Assembly (NCBI RefSeq): GCF_029193575.1
Contig: NZ_JARGCS010000024.1
Span: forward strand, 124,001 to 188,000
DNA length: 64,000 bases
Direction: 5' to 3'
Origin: Pseudomonas entomophila
Lineage (GTDB): Bacteria > Pseudomonadota > Gammaproteobacteria > Pseudomonadales > Pseudomonadaceae
Each line of letters opens with the position of its first letter. Position 1 is the first letter of the stretch. The position numbers were made by a program, and so were the translations under genes. Under the pieces are notes generated by a model, which saw only the letters and a list, made by a program, of their open reading frames with translations, searched no databases and was not told the origin of the DNA. Positions 1-8,513 of this stretch are shown here, in pieces.

Positions 1-245
1 TCTTCGAGATCGTTTCGCTGGTGGGCACGCTGGATGCCCAGGGTGAGCATATCCACATCGCCATCTCCGACAGCCAGGGCAAGACGCTCGGCGCCCACCT
101 GGTGCCCGGTTCGAGCGTGTTCACCACCGCCGAGGTGGTGCTCGCCGAACTGCCGGAGCTGGATTTTCGTCGTGAGCCCTGCGCGCAGTCCGGTTACCCG
201 GAGCTGATCGTCGAGCGCCGCCAGCCACCGCTGGAGGACGAATGA
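1..245 (+). CDS. PPC-domain (DUF296) protein, 5' end outside window
   Basis: This is the C-terminal part of a PPC/DUF296 protein; the reading frame is open from base 3 and ends at TGA 243-245. The visible protein starts FEIVSLVGTL and continues with HIHIAISD, GAHLVPGSSV and FTTAEVVLAEL, the pattern of the PPC fold (glycine-rich core, paired histidines, TTAE). PPC domains occur in plant AT-hook proteins and, without the hook, in stand-alone bacterial proteins of unclear function. Its stop overlaps the start of the ECF S-component gene (ATGA), so the two are translationally coupled. That link suggests a role tied to the transported compound, which is inference. The start and any N-terminal domain cannot be seen. 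Confidence 0.75.
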   Translation, partial: FEIVSLVGTLDAQGEHIHIAISDSQGKTLGAHLVPGSSVFTTAEVVLAELPELDFRREPCAQSGYPELIVERRQPPLEDE

Positions 246-823
246 GGTTCAGCACCCAGACCCTGACGCTCATGGCCGTGGCGGTAACCATCAATATCGT
301 GGCGGCGCTGATCGCCAAGTGGTTCCGCCTGCCCATTTACCTGGACTGCATCGGCACCTTGCTGGTGGCGGTGCTGCAAGGCCCGCTCGCCGGCGCGCTG
401 ACGGGGGTGGCGAGCAACCTGCTGCTGGGCGTGATGGTCAACCCGATGAGCGCGGTGTTCATCCCGGTGTCGCTGGTCATCGGCCTGAGCGCCGGCTGCC
501 TGGCCGCGCTCGGCGGCTTCTCGCGCTGGTGGGCGGCGTTGTTCAGCGGCCTGCTGATCAGCAGTGCGCTGATGCTGGTAGCGATGCCTATCAATATCTA
601 CCTGTTCGGTGGGGTCACCGGCTCGGGCACCGACCTGTTCCTGGCCTGGCTGCTGCACGGGGGGAAATCGCTCTACGCCTCGGTGGGCTTGACCATCTTC
701 AGTGCCAACGTGGTGGACAAGACCCTCACCGCGCTGCTGGTGTGGCTGCTGGTCAAGCGCCTGCCGCTGCGCATCGAGGTGCAGTACCCGTTCCTGCGTC
801 ACAGCCAGAGGCGCGCGCCATGA
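242..823 (+). CDS. ECF transporter S component, substrate unknown
   Basis: A 193-residue, very hydrophobic protein with about six predicted membrane segments, the usual size of the substrate-capturing S subunit of an energy-coupling-factor importer. It starts at ATG 242 inside the upstream stop and overlaps the EcfT gene by 4 bases. The N-terminal stretch RLPIYLDCIGTLLVAVL is typical of small S components. S components bind vitamins or metal ions and are driven by EcfT plus two ATPases; all three partners follow directly. I cannot assign the substrate: none of the biotin, riboflavin, thiamine or cobalt subfamilies is evident, and no riboswitch is visible because the operon start lies outside the window. 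Confidence 0.8.
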   Translation: MRFSTQTLTLMAVAVTINIVAALIAKWFRLPIYLDCIGTLLVAVLQGPLAGALTGVASNLLLGVMVNPMSAVFIPVSLVIGLSAGCLAALGGFSRWWAALFSGLLISSALMLVAMPINIYLFGGVTGSGTDLFLAWLLHGGKSLYASVGLTIFSANVVDKTLTALLVWLLVKRLPLRIEVQYPFLRHSQRRAP

Positions 824-1584
824 GCCGACATGCCCTGTACCGTGCCGGGGACAGCGCCCTGCACCGCCTGGAGCCCGGCCTCAAGTTGTGCCTGTTGGCG
901 TGGGTGGTGAGCTGTCTGTTCGTCTACCCCTGGCCGCTGCTGCTGGCCGGCGCGCTGGCGCTGGTGGCCTGGGCGTGCACCTTCGGCCTTGGGCGCTTCG
1001 TCGCCCTGCGCGTGCTACTCATGGCCGGGCCGTTCGCCGTGGCGCTGGCGCTGGTGCATGCCTGCCTGTTGCCAAAGGCCGACCGCCAGTGGCTGAGCCT
1101 GTTCGGCTGGGCCGTGCCCTACAGCGCGGTGGGGCTGGACTACGCCCTGGTCATCGCCAGCCGCTTCATTGCCTTCGTCAGCGCTTCGTTGTTGTTCGTC
1201 GCCACCACGCAGCCCTTGGCGCTGTTGCGCAGCCTGGAGGCCATGGGGGTGCCGGCGAGCCTGTCCTACCTGCTGAGCAGCCCGATGCTGCTGCTCGAAC
1301 AGTTCTCCCGGCGCAGCCAGGCGATCCGCGACAGCCAGCAGACCCGTGGGATGAACATTCAGGATTCATGGCTGGGCCGGCTGACGAGCCTGCCCAGCCT
1401 GTTCGTTCCGTTGGTGACGCTGGCGCTGTCCGACACCAGCGAACGTGCCCGCGTGCTCGAGGCGCGCGGTTTTCGACATGCCGCGCCACGGCCTGCGGCG
1501 GCGCCTGCACAGCGGTGGCTGAACGGTCGGCGGCTGGTGCTGGCCGTGGCCTGCCTGCAAGGGGTGATCAAGTCATGCCTCTGA
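820..1584 (+). CDS. ecfT: ECF transporter transmembrane (T) component
   Basis: A 254-residue membrane protein that couples the ATPases to the S subunit. ATG 820 overlaps the S-component stop; longer upstream readings in this frame are out-of-frame translation of the S gene. The N-terminal half holds several hydrophobic segments. The C-terminal cytoplasmic part carries two short coupling motifs, TRG (in SQQTRGMN) and ARG (in VLEARGF), matching the paired Ala-Arg-Gly motifs EcfT uses to dock on the ATPases. The gene overlaps the next ATPase gene by 10 bases. The order S-T-A-A, all overlapping, indicates a single dedicated transporter rather than a shared group II module. Confidence 0.85.
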   Translation: MSRHALYRAGDSALHRLEPGLKLCLLAWVVSCLFVYPWPLLLAGALALVAWACTFGLGRFVALRVLLMAGPFAVALALVHACLLPKADRQWLSLFGWAVPYSAVGLDYALVIASRFIAFVSASLLFVATTQPLALLRSLEAMGVPASLSYLLSSPMLLLEQFSRRSQAIRDSQQTRGMNIQDSWLGRLTSLPSLFVPLVTLALSDTSERARVLEARGFRHAAPRPAAAPAQRWLNGRRLVLAVACLQGVIKSCL

Positions 1585-2417
1585 TCGATGTCCAGCACCT
1601 CAGCTTCGCCTACCGCGGGCACGCGGTGCTCAGCGACGTGAACCTGCGCCTCGCCCCGGGAGAGCACCTCGCGGTGATCGGCGCCAACGCCAGTGGCAAG
1701 ACCACCCTGGGGCATTGGCTCAGTGGCCGCCTGCGGCCTGGCCCGGGCATCGCCAGCAGCGGCTCGGTACGGCTGTTCGGGCAGCCGTGGGAGGCCTATG
1801 CGCCACTGGAAAGCGCGCGCCGGGTGCAGTTCGTCGGCCAGCTACCGGAGCAGCAGATCACTGGCCTGGCGGCGAGCGTGGCCGAGGAGGTCGCGTTCGG
1901 CGTGCGCAACCTTGGGCTGCCCGAGGCCCAGGTCCACGAGCGCACCGAGCACGCCCTGCGCGCCTGTGGGTTGCAGGCCCTGGCGCAGGCCGATCCGTTC
2001 GAACTGTCGGGTGGCGAGTTGCAGCGCCTGGGCATCGCGGCGGCCATGGCGATGCGTCCGACGCTGCTGATCCTCGACGAGCCCGGCAGCAATCTCGACC
2101 CGACCAGCCGTCAGGCGCTGGTGCACAGCCTGCGGCAATTGCAGGCGCACAGCACGTTGTTGCTGCTCGATGTGTCGGTCGAACTGGCGCTGCGACTGGC
2201 CACCCGTTTCGCCTTGCTGCACGAGGGGCGGTTGGCGCTGTTCAGCGACGTGGACGCGTGGTTGCGCGCGGCGCATCGGCACGGCGTGCTCAGTGGCAAC
2301 CCTTGCGCTGAAGCGGGCCTTGCGCTGCGCGAGGCGCAGCGGGTCGATGCGGCGGCGACGCTGCCATTGTCGGTCGACGCGCTGGCCGTTGAACTGGAGG
2401 CCTCGTGCCATGCTTGA
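1575..2417 (+). CDS. ECF transporter ATPase, first subunit
   Basis: A 280-residue ABC ATPase of the cobalt/ECF type. Walker A is GANASGKT at about residues 36-43, the ABC signature LSGGELQRL begins near residue 145, and Walker B LLILDEP is near residue 164, so the canonical catalytic set is complete. ATG 1575 lies inside the end of ecfT, and the gene overlaps the second ATPase by 8 bases. The protein pairs with the second ATPase to power uptake. Because the partner has a degenerate signature motif, this subunit supplies the only canonical LSGGE in the dimer. Confidence 0.87.
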   Translation: MPLIDVQHLSFAYRGHAVLSDVNLRLAPGEHLAVIGANASGKTTLGHWLSGRLRPGPGIASSGSVRLFGQPWEAYAPLESARRVQFVGQLPEQQITGLAASVAEEVAFGVRNLGLPEAQVHERTEHALRACGLQALAQADPFELSGGELQRLGIAAAMAMRPTLLILDEPGSNLDPTSRQALVHSLRQLQAHSTLLLLDVSVELALRLATRFALLHEGRLALFSDVDAWLRAAHRHGVLSGNPCAEAGLALREAQRVDAAATLPLSVDALAVELEASCHA

Positions 2418-3189
2418 AGTCCATGACCTGCATTTTGCCCACCCCGGCCGGGCGCCCCTGTTCGAAGGGCTGGGTTTCACTGTGCGGCCGGGCCGCGTGC
2501 TGGCGCTGATTGGCCGCAACGGCGCCGGCAAGAGCACGCTGGTACGGGTGTTGAATGGGCTGGGCAGCGCGTCGCGTGGCCGCGTGCTGCTCGATGGCCA
2601 GGACATCACGGGCGAACGGCCGGATCGGCTGGCCGACCGCATCGGCACGTTGTTCCAGGTGCCGGAGCAGCAGATTTTCCACGCCAGCGTCGCCCGTGAA
2701 GTCGGTTTCGGGTTGCCCCGTGATGCCGTCGAGCCGCGCGTGGAGGATGCGCTGCGGCGCAGTGGCCTGCAGGCGCAGCGCGAGGCCCACCCGCTCGACC
2801 TCGACCACGCCGCCCGGCGCATGGTGGCGATGGCCAGCCTGCTGGCCCGCCAACCCCGCGTGCTGCTGCTGGACGAGCCCCAGCGGGGGTTGGACGCGCG
2901 GGCCACGGCGCGGATGTCGCAACTGATCGAGGATGAGCGCGCGCGGGGTGCGATGCAGGTGCTGATCTGCCATGACATGGAGTTCGTCGCCCGCCACGCC
3001 GACGAGGTGCTGGCGCTGGGCGCGGCAGGCCCCACTTGGGCGCCCGCTACGCAGTTCTTCGCCGATGCCGGGCAGGTAGCCGCGGCAGGGGCGCAGTTGC
3101 CGCTGGCCATGGCCTTGAGCCAGCGGCTTGCGATGCCACCCACCTTGCGCCTGGAGCGATTGTTGGCAGGGCGGTGTGTCAGCGGTTAG
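2410..3189 (+). CDS. ECF transporter ATPase, second subunit, degenerate signature
   Basis: A 259-residue ABC ATPase. Walker A GRNGAGKST is at about residues 35-43, the Q-loop region reads QVPEQQIF, and Walker B LLLLDEP is near residue 152. Where LSGGQ is expected (about residues 129-136) the sequence reads DLDHAARRMV, so the canonical signature is missing although the following helix and Walker B are intact. In a heterodimer this predicts one normal and one degenerate nucleotide site, as in asymmetric ABC exporters. The reading frame is clean, so this is not a frameshift. It is the last gene of the operon; a bidirectional hairpin follows. Confidence 0.85.
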   Translation: MLEVHDLHFAHPGRAPLFEGLGFTVRPGRVLALIGRNGAGKSTLVRVLNGLGSASRGRVLLDGQDITGERPDRLADRIGTLFQVPEQQIFHASVAREVGFGLPRDAVEPRVEDALRRSGLQAQREAHPLDLDHAARRMVAMASLLARQPRVLLLDEPQRGLDARATARMSQLIEDERARGAMQVLICHDMEFVARHADEVLALGAAGPTWAPATQFFADAGQVAAAGAQLPLAMALSQRLAMPPTLRLERLLAGRCVSG

Positions 3190-3221
3190 GACTGGCGGCG
3201 CGGCGCCTGCAAGACGCCCAC

Positions 3222-3250
3222 AAAAAACCCTGCCGAGGCAGGGTTCTTCG
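3222..3250. terminator. Bidirectional terminator between the ECF operon and ppa
   Basis: The stem ACCCTGCC/GGCAGGGT with a 2-base loop is preceded by AAAAAA and followed by TTCTTCG. The A-run gives a T-run on the minus strand, so it works best for ppa; on the plus strand it can end the ECF transcript. It sits between the two convergent stops. Confidence 0.75.
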
Positions 3251-3261
3251 TGGGGCTTCGA

Positions 3262-3789
3262 TCAGTCCTTCTTGAACGACTCGATCGACTTGGTGATCTC
3301 GGCGCGGGCTGCGTCAGCACCTTTCCAGCCTTCGATCTTGACCCACTTGCCCTTCTCGAGATCCTTGTAGTTCTCGAAGAAGTGCTCGATCTGCTGGATC
3401 AGCAGGGCGGGCAGGTCGGTGTATTCCTTCACGTCGACGTACAGCTGGGTCAGCTTGTCGTGCGGCACGGCCAGGACCTTGGCGTCGCCGCCGCCGTCGT
3501 CGGTCATGTTCAGCACGCCGACCGGGCGGGCGCGGATGACCGAGCCTGGCGCCACTGGGTAGGGGGTCACGACCAGCACGTCGAGCGGGTCACCGTCGTC
3601 GCCCAGGGTGTTCGGGATGAAGCCGTAGTTGGCCGGGTAGAACATCGGGGTCGCCATGAAACGGTCGACGAACAGGGCATCGCTGTCCTTGTCGATCTCG
3701 TACTTGATCGGCGCGTGGTTGGCCGGGATCTCGATGGCAACGTAGATATCGTTGGGGTCTTCTTTAGGCAGAATCTTGCTGTAGCTCAT
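3262..3789 (-). CDS. ppa: Inorganic pyrophosphatase
   Basis: A family I soluble pyrophosphatase of 175 residues, the normal bacterial length. It hydrolyses PPi to two phosphates in the cytoplasm and so pulls biosynthetic reactions forward. The family motif DGDPLDVLV, with its metal-binding aspartates, is present, as are [11 protein letters not shown] near the N-terminus and [15 protein letters not shown] near the C-terminus. A TATAAT box lies about 40 bases upstream. The gene is monocistronic, with a strong hairpin after the stop. Confidence 0.97.
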   Translation of the reverse strand: MSYSKILPKEDPNDIYVAIEIPANHAPIKYEIDKDSDALFVDRFMATPMFYPANYGFIPNTLGDDGDPLDVLVVTPYPVAPGSVIRARPVGVLNMTDDGGGDAKVLAVPHDKLTQLYVDVKEYTDLPALLIQQIEHFFENYKDLEKGKWVKIEGWKGADAARAEITKSIESFKKD

Positions 3790-3828
3790 TGGGCAGTGTC
3801 CCCGTCTATGGCCGAAAAAGTGGCGGCG

Positions 3829-3834
3829 ATTATA
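3829..3834 (-). promoter_or_regulatory. -10 box of the ppa promoter
   Basis: On the minus strand a perfect TATAAT lies 40 bases before the ppa start. No good -35 hexamer is seen at 17 bases spacing; GGCATG occupies that position. Transcription should begin near 3822. Confidence 0.55.
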
Positions 3835-3882
3835 GGCACATTCTGACAGGGCATGCCACGCCTGGCCGGATGTGCGGGCGCG

Positions 3883-4698
3883 TCAGGCGTGGCTCTCACG
3901 GTAGTCGGGGTGCTCGGCCTGCAGGCGGGTCAGGCGCGCCAGTGGGTCCTGGCGGTAGAACAGTGACAATTGCTGATACACCTGCGGGTAGGCCTGCTGC
4001 AAAAGGTCCGGGGCGCTGAAGAAATATTCGCTGGTGACGGCGAAGAATTCCGCTGGGTTCTCGGCGGCGTAGGGGTCGATGGCGGTCTCGGCGTCGGGGT
4101 TGGCGTCGAGCTGGCGGTTGAGGTCGTCGTAGGCCTGCTGCATCGCCTGCGCCCAGTCGCCCACAGGCATGCCCTGGTGCAGCGGTGGCAGGCCGTTGGC
4201 GTCGCCGTTGAGCATGTCGAGCTTGTGCGCCAGCTCGTGGATCACCAGGTTGTAGGCGTCCCAGCCGCCGCTGGCCAGCACCCCTGGCCAGGCCATGATC
4301 ACCGGGCCTTGCTGCCACGCCTCGCCGCTGTGCTCGGCGTCCCACATGTGCTCCACGCCGCTGGCGTCGCGGTGGCGCTGGGGGCTCTTGAAGTCGTCGG
4401 GGTAGAGGATCAGCTCGTGGAAGCCCTGGTACCAGTTCAGCTCGCCCAGGTGCAGCAGCGGCAGTTGCGCCTGGGCGGCGAGGAACAGGCGTTGTTCGTC
4501 GTCCAGCTCGACGCCGGGCAGGGTGCTCAGGTGCTTGTCGGCCAGGAACAATACGCTGGCCTCGCGCAGCCAGCGGTCTTCCTCGTCGCTGATACCGTCG
4601 AGCAGCGGCAGGCGCTCACGGATCACCTGCCACAGCTGCGCGTCGACCGGGTAGCGCGCCAGGGTGCGCTTGCGCCGCCAGGCGCGCCACGACCACAT
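3883..4698 (-). CDS. mtfA: MtfA-type zinc-dependent peptidase (M90 family)
   Basis: A 271-residue protein of the MtfA/M90 group. The gluzincin motif HELAHKLD is present in VIHELAHKLDMLNG, followed by the conserved PYAAENPAEFFAV region that supplies the downstream glutamate ligand. In enterobacteria MtfA binds the repressor Mlc and influences glucose uptake; here its target is unknown. I chose ATG 4698 (protein MWSWRAWRRKR); an upstream ATG at 4743 would run into the DedA gene. The DedA gene ends 7 bases upstream, so the two are probably co-transcribed. Confidence 0.85.
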   Translation of the reverse strand: MWSWRAWRRKRTLARYPVDAQLWQVIRERLPLLDGISDEEDRWLREASVLFLADKHLSTLPGVELDDEQRLFLAAQAQLPLLHLGELNWYQGFHELILYPDDFKSPQRHRDASGVEHMWDAEHSGEAWQQGPVIMAWPGVLASGGWDAYNLVIHELAHKLDMLNGDANGLPPLHQGMPVGDWAQAMQQAYDDLNRQLDANPDAETAIDPYAAENPAEFFAVTSEYFFSAPDLLQQAYPQVYQQLSLFYRQDPLARLTRLQAEHPDYRESHA

Positions 4699-4705
4699 GG
4701 AGCGG

Positions 4706-5365
4706 TCAGTGCGCCTTGGCCGCGCGGCGGCCCAGGCGGCCACGCAGCAAGCCGAGGATCATCGGCACCAGCGACAGGATGATGATGGCCACGACCATCA
4801 GCGACAGGTGCTGCTTGATGAACGGCACGTTGCCGAAGAAGTAGCCCAGGGTCACCAGGCCGCCGACCCACAGCAGCGAGCCGACCACGCTGAAGGTCAG
4901 GAAGCGCGGGTAGTGCATGTGGGCGATGCCGGCGACGAACGGCGCGAAGGTGCGCAGGATCGGCAGGAAGCGCGCCAGGGTCACGGTCTTGCCGCCGTGG
5001 CGTTCGTAGAAGTCATGGGTGCGCTGCAGGTAGTCGCGGCGGAAGATCTTCGAATTGGGGTTCTGGAACAATCGCTCGCCGGCCGTGCGGCCGATCACGT
5101 AGTTGGTGCTGTCGCCCAGGATCGCCGCCAGCATCAGCAGGCCCGACAGCAGCACCGGGTCCATGCCGCCGCCCGCGGCCACGGCGCCGGCGATGAACAG
5201 CAGCGAGTCGCCGGGCAGGAAGGGCATCACCACCAGGCCGGTTTCGCAGAAGATCACGGTGAAGAGGATGGCGTAGATCCAGGGACCGTAGTTGGTCACC
5301 AGCAGGTCGAGGTAGGCATCGAGATGCAGGATGAGGTCCAGCGGGTTGAATTCCATGTACAGCAC
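4706..5365 (-). CDS. DedA family membrane protein
   Basis: A 219-residue inner-membrane protein of the DedA/SNARE-associated (VTT) family, with about five hydrophobic segments. Family marks include FCETGLVVMPFLPGDSLL, the GRTAGERLF region and RFLPILRTFAPFVAGIAHM, where the conserved arginines and glycine-rich loop lie. DedA proteins act in membrane homeostasis, and some have been shown to flip undecaprenyl phosphate or phospholipids. It is upstream of mtfA on the same strand. A second DedA domain is fused to a PAP2 phosphatase elsewhere in the window (21130-22446). Confidence 0.9.
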   Translation of the reverse strand: MLYMEFNPLDLILHLDAYLDLLVTNYGPWIYAILFTVIFCETGLVVMPFLPGDSLLFIAGAVAAGGGMDPVLLSGLLMLAAILGDSTNYVIGRTAGERLFQNPNSKIFRRDYLQRTHDFYERHGGKTVTLARFLPILRTFAPFVAGIAHMHYPRFLTFSVVGSLLWVGGLVTLGYFFGNVPFIKQHLSLMVVAIIILSLVPMILGLLRGRLGRRAAKAH

Positions 5366-5674
5366 CTGAGTTCTTGACCCGCTTCCACGGGCGCGCGATG
5401 ACGGACAGCGTCAATGGCGTGGGCATGTTCCCCGGGGTATAGGTAACTTTTCACACATGACGAAGGGGGCATTATACGGCGAAGTGGTGAAAGTGCCCGG
5501 TGAGTTTGTAGCGGGGGGTTACGGGGTCGAGACGCTGCACCACCTCCCTGCAGGAGCGCGCTTGCCCCGCGATGGCGCCCGGCCAGGCAACACCCCTGGC
5601 GCTGCCGCCGCCATCGCGGGGCACGCCAGCTCCCACAGGTATCGCGCCGCTCTTGACGCGCATGCGTGCGCGGC
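5366..5674. other. Intergenic region with promoter-like box and REP pair
   Basis: This stretch lies upstream of the DedA gene. On the minus strand a TATAAT occurs at 5471-5476, about 105 bases before the DedA start, with no clear -35. The rest is taken up by an inverted REP pair (about 5548-5640). I see no convincing gene. Confidence 0.5.
5548..5640. repeat. REP element pair
   Basis: Two inverted copies of the Pseudomonas REP core, gcgcgcttgccccgcgatgg and ccatcgcggggcacgc, face each other around a short spacer. The outer flanks ctgcagga and tcccacagg are also REP-like. The pair can fold into a long cruciform. Confidence 0.8.
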
Positions 5675-6133
5675 TCAGTCGGCGTTGATCGGCAGCACGT
5701 AGTTGTCGAACTCGGTGTCCTTGCGAAAGCCCATGGATTCGTAGGTCTTCTTCGCCACCTCGTTGTCGCTGCTGGTGGACACCCGCATGCGCACGGCGTT
5801 GGTGTCCCTGGCCATTTTCTTCGCTTCGCGCATCAGGTGGTCGGCCACCAGCATGCGCCGCGAGTCTTCGGCCACGTAGATGTCGTTGAGAATCCACACG
5901 CGCTTGAGCGACAGCGAGGAAAAGCTCGGGTAGAGCTGGCAAAAACCCATCAGCCGGTCGTCGCCATCATCGGGCAGGGCCAGGTAGATCACCGACTCGC
6001 CGCGCTTGAGGCGCTTTTCCAGAAAGGACCGGGAGCTGTCCGGGTAGGGCAGTTGGCCGTAGAACTCACGGTACTTGACGAACAGCGGCGTGAGCAGGTC
6101 GAGGTGTTCCAGGGTTGCCTTGATGATGCGCAT
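5675..6133 (-). CDS. GNAT family N-acetyltransferase
   Basis: A 152-residue GCN5-related acetyltransferase. Motif A, the acetyl-CoA pyrophosphate loop, is degenerate and reads EDSRRMLVADHLM. The stretch VWILNDIYVAEDSRR is the usual strand before that loop, and KKTYESMGFRKDTEFDNYVL is the C-terminal GNAT signature with the conserved Tyr-Glu-Ser-Met-Gly-Phe. The substrate cannot be deduced. The gene stands alone, with a REP pair downstream and the eutC end upstream. Confidence 0.85.
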   Translation of the reverse strand: MRIIKATLEHLDLLTPLFVKYREFYGQLPYPDSSRSFLEKRLKRGESVIYLALPDDGDDRLMGFCQLYPSFSSLSLKRVWILNDIYVAEDSRRMLVADHLMREAKKMARDTNAVRMRVSTSSDNEVAKKTYESMGFRKDTEFDNYVLPINAD

Positions 6134-6242
6134 GTGCGGGCCTCAGAGTCCATTTTGGGATACGGCGGATTGCCAGCAGCGTTCAGGTCGCATGCTGCCT
6201 AAAGCAGGCTAGAAGCGCAATGCACCGTCCATTACATGTTTT

Positions 6243-7061
6243 TTACCCTTCTCCGAGTAGGAAGTTTCCGCCTTTATTGGAGGAATTTTCGCTGTCGAGG
6301 CTGTGGACCTCGGCCTCGTCCTTGAGATTGACCCCCGAAAGCTGGCGGCGACAGGCCTCGCGCATCAGGTACAGCAGGCGGTGGGCGGCCATGCCGTAGC
6401 TCAGGCCTTCCAGGCGCACGTTGGAGATGCAGTTGCGGTAGGCGTCGGTCAGGCCGACCTTCGGGGCGTAGGTGAAGTACAGGCCCAGGCTGTCTGGCGA
6501 ACTCAGGCCGGGGCGTTCGCCGATCAGCATCACCGTCATGCGCGCGCCCAGCAGCTCGCCGACCTCGTCGGCCACCGCCACGCGCCCCTGTTCCACCAGG
6601 ACCACCGGCGCGCGGCGCCAGCCCTCGGCGGCCGCCTGCTCGTCGAAACGGGCCAGCAGCGGCAAGGTGTGGCGGTGCACGGCCAGGGCCGAAAGGCCGT
6701 CGGCGACGACGATGGCCAGGTCGACGCCACCCGGGTTGGCCTGGGCATGCTCGCGCAGGCGCTGGGCCGAGCCCTCGTCGAGGCGTCGGCCCAGGTCGGG
6801 GCGTTGCAGGTACTGGTGGCGATCGCTGGCGGCGCTGTGCAGCAGCAGGCTGGCGTGGCCACGTTCGTCGAGCTGTTGGCGCAGGCCCGCGTGGTCGAAG
6901 GGCAGGTGCACCGCGTCGCGGGCCTGGGCGTGGGCGAACTGGAAATCCAGCTGTGCGCCGGTCGGCAGGCTGATGCCGGTGCGGCCCAGGGCGATGCGCG
7001 CCGGGGTCAGGTTGCGCAGGGCCAGCCAGGGGTTCTCGGGGGTGGGGGTGTGTCGGTCCAT
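6243..7061 (-). CDS. eutC: Ethanolamine ammonia-lyase small subunit
   Basis: The small subunit of the adenosylcobalamin-dependent enzyme that splits ethanolamine to acetaldehyde and ammonia. Family stretches include [26 protein letters not shown] and [19 protein letters not shown], and the end [10 protein letters not shown] is typical of EutC. Two in-frame starts exist: ATG 7067 lies directly on the AGGG, while ATG 7061 has AGGG at a normal spacing of 6 bases, so I prefer 7061 (272 residues). It begins right after the eutB stop at 7070, as expected for equimolar subunits. No microcompartment shell genes are present, so this is the short, non-carboxysomal type of pathway. Confidence 0.95.
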   Translation of the reverse strand: MDRHTPTPENPWLALRNLTPARIALGRTGISLPTGAQLDFQFAHAQARDAVHLPFDHAGLRQQLDERGHASLLLHSAASDRHQYLQRPDLGRRLDEGSAQRLREHAQANPGGVDLAIVVADGLSALAVHRHTLPLLARFDEQAAAEGWRRAPVVLVEQGRVAVADEVGELLGARMTVMLIGERPGLSSPDSLGLYFTYAPKVGLTDAYRNCISNVRLEGLSYGMAAHRLLYLMREACRRQLSGVNLKDEAEVHSLDSENSSNKGGNFLLGEG

Positions 7062-7069
7062 GGTCATCC

Positions 7070-8464
7070 CTATGCAAGCTGCGCCAGGGCCTGGCGGAAG
7101 GCAGGCGGCAGGTTGTCGCCGAAGCGCACCTGGCCATCGGCCTGGGTGAAGATACCGGTGCGCTCCAGCCAGGCCTCGAATTCCGGACCGGGCTTCAGGC
7201 CCAGGGTCTGGCGCGCGTACAGCGCGTCGTGGAACGAGGTGGTCTGGTAGTTGAGCATGATGTCGTCGGAGCCCGGGATGCCCATGATGAAGTTGATCCC
7301 GGCCACGCCCAGCAGGGTCAGCAGGGTGTCCATGTCGTCCTGGTCGGCTTCGGCGTGGTTGGTGTAGCAGATGTCGCAGCCCATGGGCACGCCGAGCAGC
7401 TTGCCGCAGAAGTGGTCTTCCAGGCCGGCGCGGATGATCTGCTTGCCGTTGTACAGGTACTCCGGGCCGATGAAGCCGACCACGGTGTTGACCAGGAACG
7501 GCTTGAAGTGCCGGGCCACGGCGTAGGCGCGGGTTTCGCAGGTTTGCTGGTCGACGCCGTGGTGGGCGTTGGCCGACAGCGCGCTGCCCTGGCCGGTCTC
7601 GAAATACATCAGGTTCTGCCCGAGGCTGCCGCGTTTGAGCGACAACCCGGCCTCGTAGCCTTCCTGCAGCACGTTGAGGTTGATGCCGAAGCCGGCGTTG
7701 GCCGCCTCGGTGCCGGCGATGGATTGGAACACCAGGTCCAGCGGCACGCCGCGGTTGATCGCCTCGATCGAGGTGGTGACGTGGGTCAGCACGCAGGCCT
7801 GGGTGGGGATCTGGTAGCGCTGGATGATCGCATCGAGCATTTCCAGCAGGGCGCAGATCGAGGCGATGCTGTCGGTGGCCGGGTTGATGCCGATCATGGC
7901 GTCGCCGTTGCCGTACAGCAGGCCGTCGAGGATGCTGGCGGCGATGCCGGCCGGCTCGTCGGTGGGGTGGTTGGGTTGCAGGCGCGTCGACAGCCGCCCG
8001 CGCAGGCCCATGGTGCCGCGAAACGCGGTGACCACGCGGATCTTCTGCGCTACCAGCACCAGGTCTTGCACGCGCATGATCTTCGACACGGCGGCGGCCA
8101 TTTCCGGCGTGAGCCCCGGCGCCAGGGCGCGCAGGCTGGTTTCGTCGGCGGCCTCGCTGAGTAGCCAGTCGCGCAGGCCGCCGACGGTCAGGTGGCTGAC
8201 CGGGGCGAAGGCTTGCGTATCGTGGGTGTCGACGATCAGCCGGGTGATCTCGTCCTGTTCGTAGGGGATCAGCGCTTCAGTGAGAAAATGCGTGAGTGGA
8301 ATGTTGGCCAGGGCCATCTGTGCGGCGACCCGTTCGCCGTCGTTGCCGGCGGCCACGCCGGCGAGGAAGTCACCCGAGCGCGCCGGGCTGGCCTTGGCCA
8401 TGACCTCCTTGAGGCTGTCGAAGCGGTAGACCAGGTTGCCCACCGTGTGTACGAAACTTGCCAT
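7070..8464 (-). CDS. eutB: Ethanolamine ammonia-lyase large subunit
   Basis: The catalytic TIM-barrel subunit of ethanolamine ammonia-lyase, 464 residues, the usual length. ATG 8464 gives [18 protein letters not shown], the common EutB start; the reading frame extends further upstream only by chance. Recognisable segments are [34 protein letters not shown] and [14 protein letters not shown], which include substrate and cobalamin contacts. It lies between the permease and eutC on one strand and is likely expressed from the sigma-54 promoter before the permease. A 10-base-pair hairpin sits in the 49-base gap to the permease gene. Confidence 0.97.
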   Translation of the reverse strand: MASFVHTVGNLVYRFDSLKEVMAKASPARSGDFLAGVAAGNDGERVAAQMALANIPLTHFLTEALIPYEQDEITRLIVDTHDTQAFAPVSHLTVGGLRDWLLSEAADETSLRALAPGLTPEMAAAVSKIMRVQDLVLVAQKIRVVTAFRGTMGLRGRLSTRLQPNHPTDEPAGIAASILDGLLYGNGDAMIGINPATDSIASICALLEMLDAIIQRYQIPTQACVLTHVTTSIEAINRGVPLDLVFQSIAGTEAANAGFGINLNVLQEGYEAGLSLKRGSLGQNLMYFETGQGSALSANAHHGVDQQTCETRAYAVARHFKPFLVNTVVGFIGPEYLYNGKQIIRAGLEDHFCGKLLGVPMGCDICYTNHAEADQDDMDTLLTLLGVAGINFIMGIPGSDDIMLNYQTTSFHDALYARQTLGLKPGPEFEAWLERTGIFTQADGQVRFGDNLPPAFRQALAQLA

Positions 8465-8479
8465 ACAGACTCTCCAGAA

Positions 8480-8502
8480 CGCCGCGAGCCGGGCTCGCGG
8501 CG
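8480..8502 (-). other. Intercistronic hairpin between permease gene and eutB
   Basis: The perfect inverted repeat CGCCGCGAGC / GCTCGCGGCG with a 3-base loop has no T-run after it, so it is not a typical terminator. It may protect the upstream mRNA or set the ratio of permease to lyase message. Confidence 0.5.
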
Positions 8503-8513
8503 TGTGTCGGCGA

